Of a DNA stretch of 64,000 nucleotides, positions 60,226 through 64,000 are shown one piece after another. The DNA is taken from contig PBYI01000033.1 in NCBI GenBank assembly GCA_002729525.1, positions 62,001-126,000 on the forward strand, given 5' to 3'. Position numbers and translations under genes: made by a program. This DNA is from Nocardioides sp. (lineage in GTDB: Bacteria; Actinomycetota; Actinomycetes; Propionibacteriales; Nocardioidaceae). Every line of letters begins with the position of its first letter. Positions within the stretch are counted from its first letter, which is position 1. The notes beneath the pieces are model-generated. The model ran no database searches, was not told the DNA's origin, and saw only the letters and a list, made by a program, of their open reading frames with translations.

Positions 60226-60287
60226 GCGCCGAGCCTGCCCCACGTCGTACGACGGAACCACCGCGGGGCGGTTACCGTCGAAGGCCC

Positions 60288-60905
60288 ATGAGCTCTCGGA
60301 CCCTGCTGCTCCTCGCCCGCACCCGCATCGCGCTGCTGGTCGCGGGCCGCCCCGTCGCGCGGCCGGCGCGCGCGCCCGCACGCCCCGTCGTACGCCGCCC
60401 CGGCCGCGTGGTGGCCGTACCGGTCCTCCTCGCCGCGGTGTCGGTGCTCGCCGCGTGCGGTGACGAGGACCCGGCGCCCGACGTGGCGACGACGGCGTCG
60501 GAGTCGCCCGCGGAGGCGTCCACGAGCGACGCCCCCGACGGCACCGACGAGGGCGAGGACGGCGACCTCGGCGCCGACGCGGTGCTCCTGCACGCCCCCA
60601 ACGGCGGCGGCTCGGTGCAGCCGAGCCTGGTGTGGGTCAGCGAGGAGGCGGAGGCGCAGACGTTCGTCAGCGACCTGTCCGACGAGGCGTTCCGCGCCGA
60701 GGTGCTGGCCGCGATCGAGGCCGCACGGGCCGACGGGGTCGACGTGTGGGCGGGGATCGTCGCCGTCGGCTGCGACGTGCCCGCGAGCGTCCGGGTGACC
60801 CCGGGGGAGGCCGGGCTCGAGGTCGAGCCGGTGCTCGCCGGCAAGCCGAGCACCGAGTGCTTCGTGCCGCACACCACCGTGGCCGTGGTGCCGGTCGAGG
60901 TGTGA
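60288..60905 (+). CDS. Putative lipoprotein
   Basis: 205 residues. A long Arg/Ala-rich N-region of about 45 precedes a hydrophobic core 'VVAVPVLLAAVSVLAACGDED' with lipobox L-A-A-C. The mature part is an acidic Ala/Ser/Asp linker and a compact C-terminal domain with two Cys. The N-region is unusually long, so the true start may be internal, for example a GTG near 60408. Function unknown. Confidence 0.6.
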   Translation: MSSRTLLLLARTRIALLVAGRPVARPARAPARPVVRRPGRVVAVPVLLAAVSVLAACGDEDPAPDVATTASESPAEASTSDAPDGTDEGEDGDLGADAVLLHAPNGGGSVQPSLVWVSEEAEAQTFVSDLSDEAFRAEVLAAIEAARADGVDVWAGIVAVGCDVPASVRVTPGEAGLEVEPVLAGKPSTECFVPHTTVAVVPVEV

Positions 60906-60937
60906 GCGCCGGACGCCCGCCCGGCCGCGCCGCCCGG

Positions 60938-61002
60938 CCGCGCCGCTCAGCCGCGCCGCTCAGCCGCGCCGCTCAGCCGCGCCGCTCAGCCGCGCCGCTC
61001 AG
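60938..61002. repeat. Five tandem copies of a 13-bp unit (CCGCGCCGCTCAG)
   Basis: Five identical units at 60938, 60951, 60964, 60977 and 60990, then a partial unit to 61010. Each contains TCA, the minus-strand TGA. The last copy supplies the stop codon of the phosphodiester glycosidase gene. Confidence 0.92.
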
Positions 61003-62339
61003 CCGCGCGGCCTGGTGTAGCGCACCTCGACAGTGTTGGCGACGCGCCGCTGGAAGCCGTCGGACGGACTGTTGACCACGACCTTCTTCCCGTCGCGGCG
61101 CGCGATCATCGTGGAGGAGCCGCCGCCGTCGAGGTTGAGGGCCTCGTCGGCGCCGAGCTCGATCATCTTGTCGGCCAGCTCGACCATCGTGTAGCCGCGG
61201 CTGAACCGCTGGCGGCCGTCGATCACCAGCATCAGCACCCGGTGGGTGTCGTAGTCGATGCCGATCGCGGTGCGCGGGTGCATCTCGGTGTCGTCGATCG
61301 CCTTGATGACGCCGTCGCGCACGAGGAAGACGTTGCCGGTGATCGCCATCCGCGGGGTGCCGAAGACGACGGTCTTCACGCTGGCCCTGCGCCCGCGCTT
61401 CAGCGGCACCAGCGCCTTCGCGCCGGGCCCGCGGCCGACCAGGATCTTGCCCTTGATGAGCGTGCCCTGCGGCAGGCGCGTGGAGTTCTTGACGACCCGG
61501 CCGTTGCGGACGACGACCATCCGCACCTGCTTCTTCTGACCGCCGGTCCACCGGTAGCCCGACGTACGGCCCCAGGCGGAGGTGTAGACGCCGACCTTGC
61601 CCGGCAGCACCTCGGGGGAGTTGACGTGGTTGACCTTCACCTGGGGGAAGTGGCGGACCGAGGTGCTGACGGTGACCTCGTCGATGTCGGGTCGGCCGTT
61701 GCGGTCGACGAGGAAGGCACGGTTCCAGCCCTCGTAGCGACCGTTGAGCAGGCCGCGCCCGGGAGCCCGGCCGGTGCCGAGCGGGGCGCCGGTGTCGCCG
61801 ATGTCGAAGAAGTCGCCGTTGACCGCGGCGATGACGCCCCGGTCGCGCTTGGCGATGTCCATCACGGTGTCGGTGCGCGCGACCTTGCCGGCGTTGCCGT
61901 AGTCGATGCTCAGACCGGCGACGCGGTAGTCGACCGACAGCAGGTAGGCGCGGATCCGGCCGCGGGAGTCGTGCTCGTCCCACACGGTCGCGCGCACGCC
62001 CTTGGCCGGGGTCCAGCGGCGGCGGATCGAGGTCTGCGCCCTGGTCGACCGGCGGCCGGTGAACGACTCGGCGCCCGCGAGCGGCGCGATCTCGCCGGCG
62101 ATGCCGTCGCTGGTCTGCGGCTCGGTCTGCCGGGGACGCGGGCCGCCGGGGGCCAGGGGGTCCGTGGGATCGGAGGGGAGCGGTGCCACCGTTGCCGAGT
62201 CGCCGACGGGCGTCGCGGCGTGCACGACGGTCGGCGCGGACAGGACGACGAGCCCGGCGAGCCCGGTCGCCACGAGCCGGGGGGCTCGGGCGGTCCGGTG
62301 GGCGGGCGTGCGGATGGGGCGGCGACGGGGAAGGCGCAC
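60999..62339 (-). CDS. Phosphodiester glycosidase family (NAGPA-like) secreted protein
   Basis: 446 residues from GTG 62339. Signal segment 'LVATGLAGLVVLSAPTVVHA', a Pro/Asp linker, then the NAGPA domain (about 140-445): 'VIAAVNGDFFDIGDTGAPLG', 'AIGIDYDTHRVLMLVIDG' and the glycine-rich 'EALNLDGGGSSTMIARR'. Members hydrolyse GlcNAc-1-phosphodiester links; actinobacterial ones may act on wall or teichoic-acid polymers. The stop lies in a 13-bp tandem repeat, so the C-terminus could vary between strains. Confidence 0.88.
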   Translation of the reverse strand: MRLPRRRPIRTPAHRTARAPRLVATGLAGLVVLSAPTVVHAATPVGDSATVAPLPSDPTDPLAPGGPRPRQTEPQTSDGIAGEIAPLAGAESFTGRRSTRAQTSIRRRWTPAKGVRATVWDEHDSRGRIRAYLLSVDYRVAGLSIDYGNAGKVARTDTVMDIAKRDRGVIAAVNGDFFDIGDTGAPLGTGRAPGRGLLNGRYEGWNRAFLVDRNGRPDIDEVTVSTSVRHFPQVKVNHVNSPEVLPGKVGVYTSAWGRTSGYRWTGGQKKQVRMVVVRNGRVVKNSTRLPQGTLIKGKILVGRGPGAKALVPLKRGRRASVKTVVFGTPRMAITGNVFLVRDGVIKAIDDTEMHPRTAIGIDYDTHRVLMLVIDGRQRFSRGYTMVELADKMIELGADEALNLDGGGSSTMIARRDGKKVVVNSPSDGFQRRVANTVEVRYTRPRG

Positions 62340-62357
62340 CCGCTCAGGGTAAAAGGG

Positions 62358-63926
62358 TCAACGCCGCGTCACGGGCAGGTGCACCACCGTGTCGTCGATC
62401 CGCACCGAGGCCGTCGGCGCGGGTCCGAGGGTGATGAAGTGGTCGGACACCGCCGAGCTCACCAGCCACAGCCGCTGGCCGCGCGGCACCCGCACGGTCA
62501 CCGACGTCAAGGGGACCCGACGACGTACGTCGGTCACCGGACGGCCCTGCACCAGCGGCAGCACCTGGTGGTCGACCAGCTCGGCCTCCCGGGCGGTCGG
62601 CCCGACCGCGAGGCCGAGGAAGGTCCGCGCGTCGCGACCGGTGGTGGTCAGCCGACCGGTGAGGTACGGCGTGCCGGCGACGGTCGCCGGCCCGCGCACG
62701 AGCGGGCGCAGCTCGGTGACGCCGTCGACGGTCGTCGTGCGCGCACCGGCGCGGTACGCCCGGGTCGTGCGGGTCGCCCGGGTGGTGAGCGAGGTGCACC
62801 GGGTCGGCGAGGTGGCCAGGTGGATGCGTCCGTAGCCGCGCAGCCCACGGTCGGCGCCGTTGAGCTGCTCGTCGAGGAACGCCACCGACAGGCCCGGGAA
62901 CGAGCTGCTCCCGACCCGGCGCGTGCACGGGTCGGACCGGGGCATGGACTTCTCCAGGGCGACGCCCGGCGTCAGGTGGCCGCCGAGGTAGCCGACCAGG
63001 ATGCTGTCGCGCCGGGCCTGCGGGGTGAGCGCGCGACGCCAGGTGCTCAGTGCCTCGTCGAGCGGGAGGAGCGTGTCGTTGAGGCCCTGCCCCAGCAGGG
63101 TCGGTACGTCGATCCGCCGCCCGCCGCGCATCAGGCTCGGCACGCTGCCGGGCCGGAAGTAGCCGGCCAGGTCGGCGCCCGTGAGCGACGACCCGTCGGG
63201 CCAGCGCCCGGTCGCGATGGCCAGGGCCGTGGCGTCGTAGAAGCGCCGCGGCAGCGACTGGGTGGCGAGGGCGACCGCACCGACCGCGGCGGTCCAGGTG
63301 GACCGCACCACGCCGCTGGGCGCGAAGCCGTGGTTGAGGTCGAACCACGTCATCTGCGGTGCGATCGCGTCGAGCACGGGCCGGCCGCCGCGGCGCAGCG
63401 TGAGCGCCGCCATCAGCTGGAACCCGCCGCCGTACGACGCGCCCATGGCGCCGACGCGCGGGTCGCCGGGGCCGTCCTGGAGCACCCACGGCGTGCGGGC
63501 GAGCCGGCGTACGAGCAGGGCCACGTCGCGGCCCTCGATCGCCGGGGTCTGGAAGTGGGCGACGCCGCCGGAGTCCCCGAAGCCGCGCTGGTCGAAGGAG
63601 AGCACCGCCAGCCCGCGGCGCAGCAGGGGCGCGACCTCCTCGGCGTCGGTGGCGCGCGAGCCGCCGAACGGGTGGCCGTGCAGCACCGCCGGCACCGGGT
63701 GGGCGCGGGTCGCGCCGGGCGGCCGGAAGAGCGTGAAGCAGATCCGCACCGGGGTGCGCGTGCCCGGCTCCGGCACGCTGCGCAGGCAGGCGTCGGTGGT
63801 CCGGGTGCCGGCCGGTGCCGCGACCGCGGTGACCGCGGCCGGGGCGGCTCTCACCCCCGTCGGCACGTCCGCCCGCGCCGGTGGCGCAGGCAGGGTCGAC
63901 AGCAGCACGAACGTCAGTAGCGGCAC
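62358..63926 (-). CDS. CocE/Xaa-Pro dipeptidyl-peptidase-like secreted hydrolase
   Basis: 522 residues from a GTG start. Signal 'LLTFVLLSTLPAPPARA'. Alpha/beta-hydrolase core: 'VPAVLHGHPFGGSRATD', 'LAVLSFDQRGFGDSGG', nucleophile elbow 'GAMGASYGGGFQLMAAL', and 'LVGYLGGHLTP' with His. The C-terminal jelly-roll part is reminiscent of CocE/X-Pro peptidases ('RGQRLWLVSSAVSDHF'). Converges with nothing; the upstream region continues past the window edge, where a longer start could exist. Substrate unknown. Confidence 0.8.
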   Translation of the reverse strand: MPLLTFVLLSTLPAPPARADVPTGVRAAPAAVTAVAAPAGTRTTDACLRSVPEPGTRTPVRICFTLFRPPGATRAHPVPAVLHGHPFGGSRATDAEEVAPLLRRGLAVLSFDQRGFGDSGGVAHFQTPAIEGRDVALLVRRLARTPWVLQDGPGDPRVGAMGASYGGGFQLMAALTLRRGGRPVLDAIAPQMTWFDLNHGFAPSGVVRSTWTAAVGAVALATQSLPRRFYDATALAIATGRWPDGSSLTGADLAGYFRPGSVPSLMRGGRRIDVPTLLGQGLNDTLLPLDEALSTWRRALTPQARRDSILVGYLGGHLTPGVALEKSMPRSDPCTRRVGSSSFPGLSVAFLDEQLNGADRGLRGYGRIHLATSPTRCTSLTTRATRTTRAYRAGARTTTVDGVTELRPLVRGPATVAGTPYLTGRLTTTGRDARTFLGLAVGPTAREAELVDHQVLPLVQGRPVTDVRRRVPLTSVTVRVPRGQRLWLVSSAVSDHFITLGPAPTASVRIDDTVVHLPVTRR

Positions 63927-64000
63927 CAGCCGACGCAGGGCAGGCGCCGGCGGTATGCCCCCCCAGCATGCTGGCGCAGCACGGACCGTCCTCGGACTAT

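Noticed and set aside
60938-61002. CRISPR-like array
   Set aside because: Units are 13 bp, contiguous and without spacers, so it is a simple tandem repeat.

Overview
The window is chromosomal DNA of a very GC-rich actinobacterium. Gene content and order (tatD-rpfB-rsmA-ispE; gluABCD next to miaB; miaA, dapF, hflX, lexA, a LysM gene, nrdR and nrdJ), MT0933-type small proteins, AbiEi/DUF559 proteins and REP-like GGTGGTTGAG repeats point to Nocardioides or a close relative in Propionibacteriales. This placement is an inference; there is no rRNA in the window. I see no tRNA, phage, insertion sequence or CRISPR array.

Layout. 1-6520: end of an alpha/beta hydrolase, then a housekeeping run (tatD, rpfB, rsmA, ispE, ABC-F ATPase). 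6539-9456: a MarR regulator divergent from tam across paired operators, a VOC protein, a CsoR-like regulator with no cysteine, and a DUF4442 hotdog protein. 9460-12901: the glutamate-type ABC transporter gluABCD on the minus strand, divergent from miaB. 13038-24851: tRNA modification (miaB, miaA), dapF and hflX, interleaved with a DUF559 protein, a peptidase E homologue, an operon of four tiny charged proteins, an MFS exporter, a PPOX protein, an SDR and small membrane proteins. 24887-30283: two DUF202 membrane proteins, VanZ, a lysine-tailed secreted protein, an SGNH hydrolase and a DinG helicase. 30304-38235: a minus-strand run of mostly exported proteins (GNAT, Ig-like secreted protein, Tat-exported phosphatase, PhoD with a PHO box, HEYFH metalloprotease). 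38285-46012: SOS and deoxynucleotide control (lexA, LysM division-type protein with tandem SOS boxes, nrdR and nrdJ with paired NrdR boxes). 46170-57913: accessory genes (esterase, DUF2786, FitAB/VapBC-like toxin-antitoxin, DksA-type zinc protein, GlsB, phosphatase, HtrA-like protease, FAD oxidoreductase, C92-type peptidase, gluconokinase). 57923-60225: a 90-bp inverted-repeat element beside a DNA-repair group (Nei2, SprT-like, Mug). 60288-64000: a lipoprotein, a 13-bp tandem repeat, a phosphodiester glycosidase and a CocE-like hydrolase.

Regulation can be read unusually well. At least a dozen genes have a TANNNT hexamer ending six to eight bases before the start codon, usually with no Shine-Dalgarno, and a further dozen have the weaker NANNNT form. 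This is the signature of leaderless transcripts, known to be common in actinobacteria. Operators for MarR, TetR-type, LexA, NrdR, PhoP and an RHH antitoxin sit on or beside such promoters. Many genes are coupled by 4-base ATGA/GTGA overlaps, and perfect hairpins mark several 3' ends.

The least explained items are the 90-bp element at 57923-58012, the four-gene acidic small-protein operon beside miaA, the cysteine-free CsoR-like protein, and a membrane protein with duplicated CxCGW...H modules.
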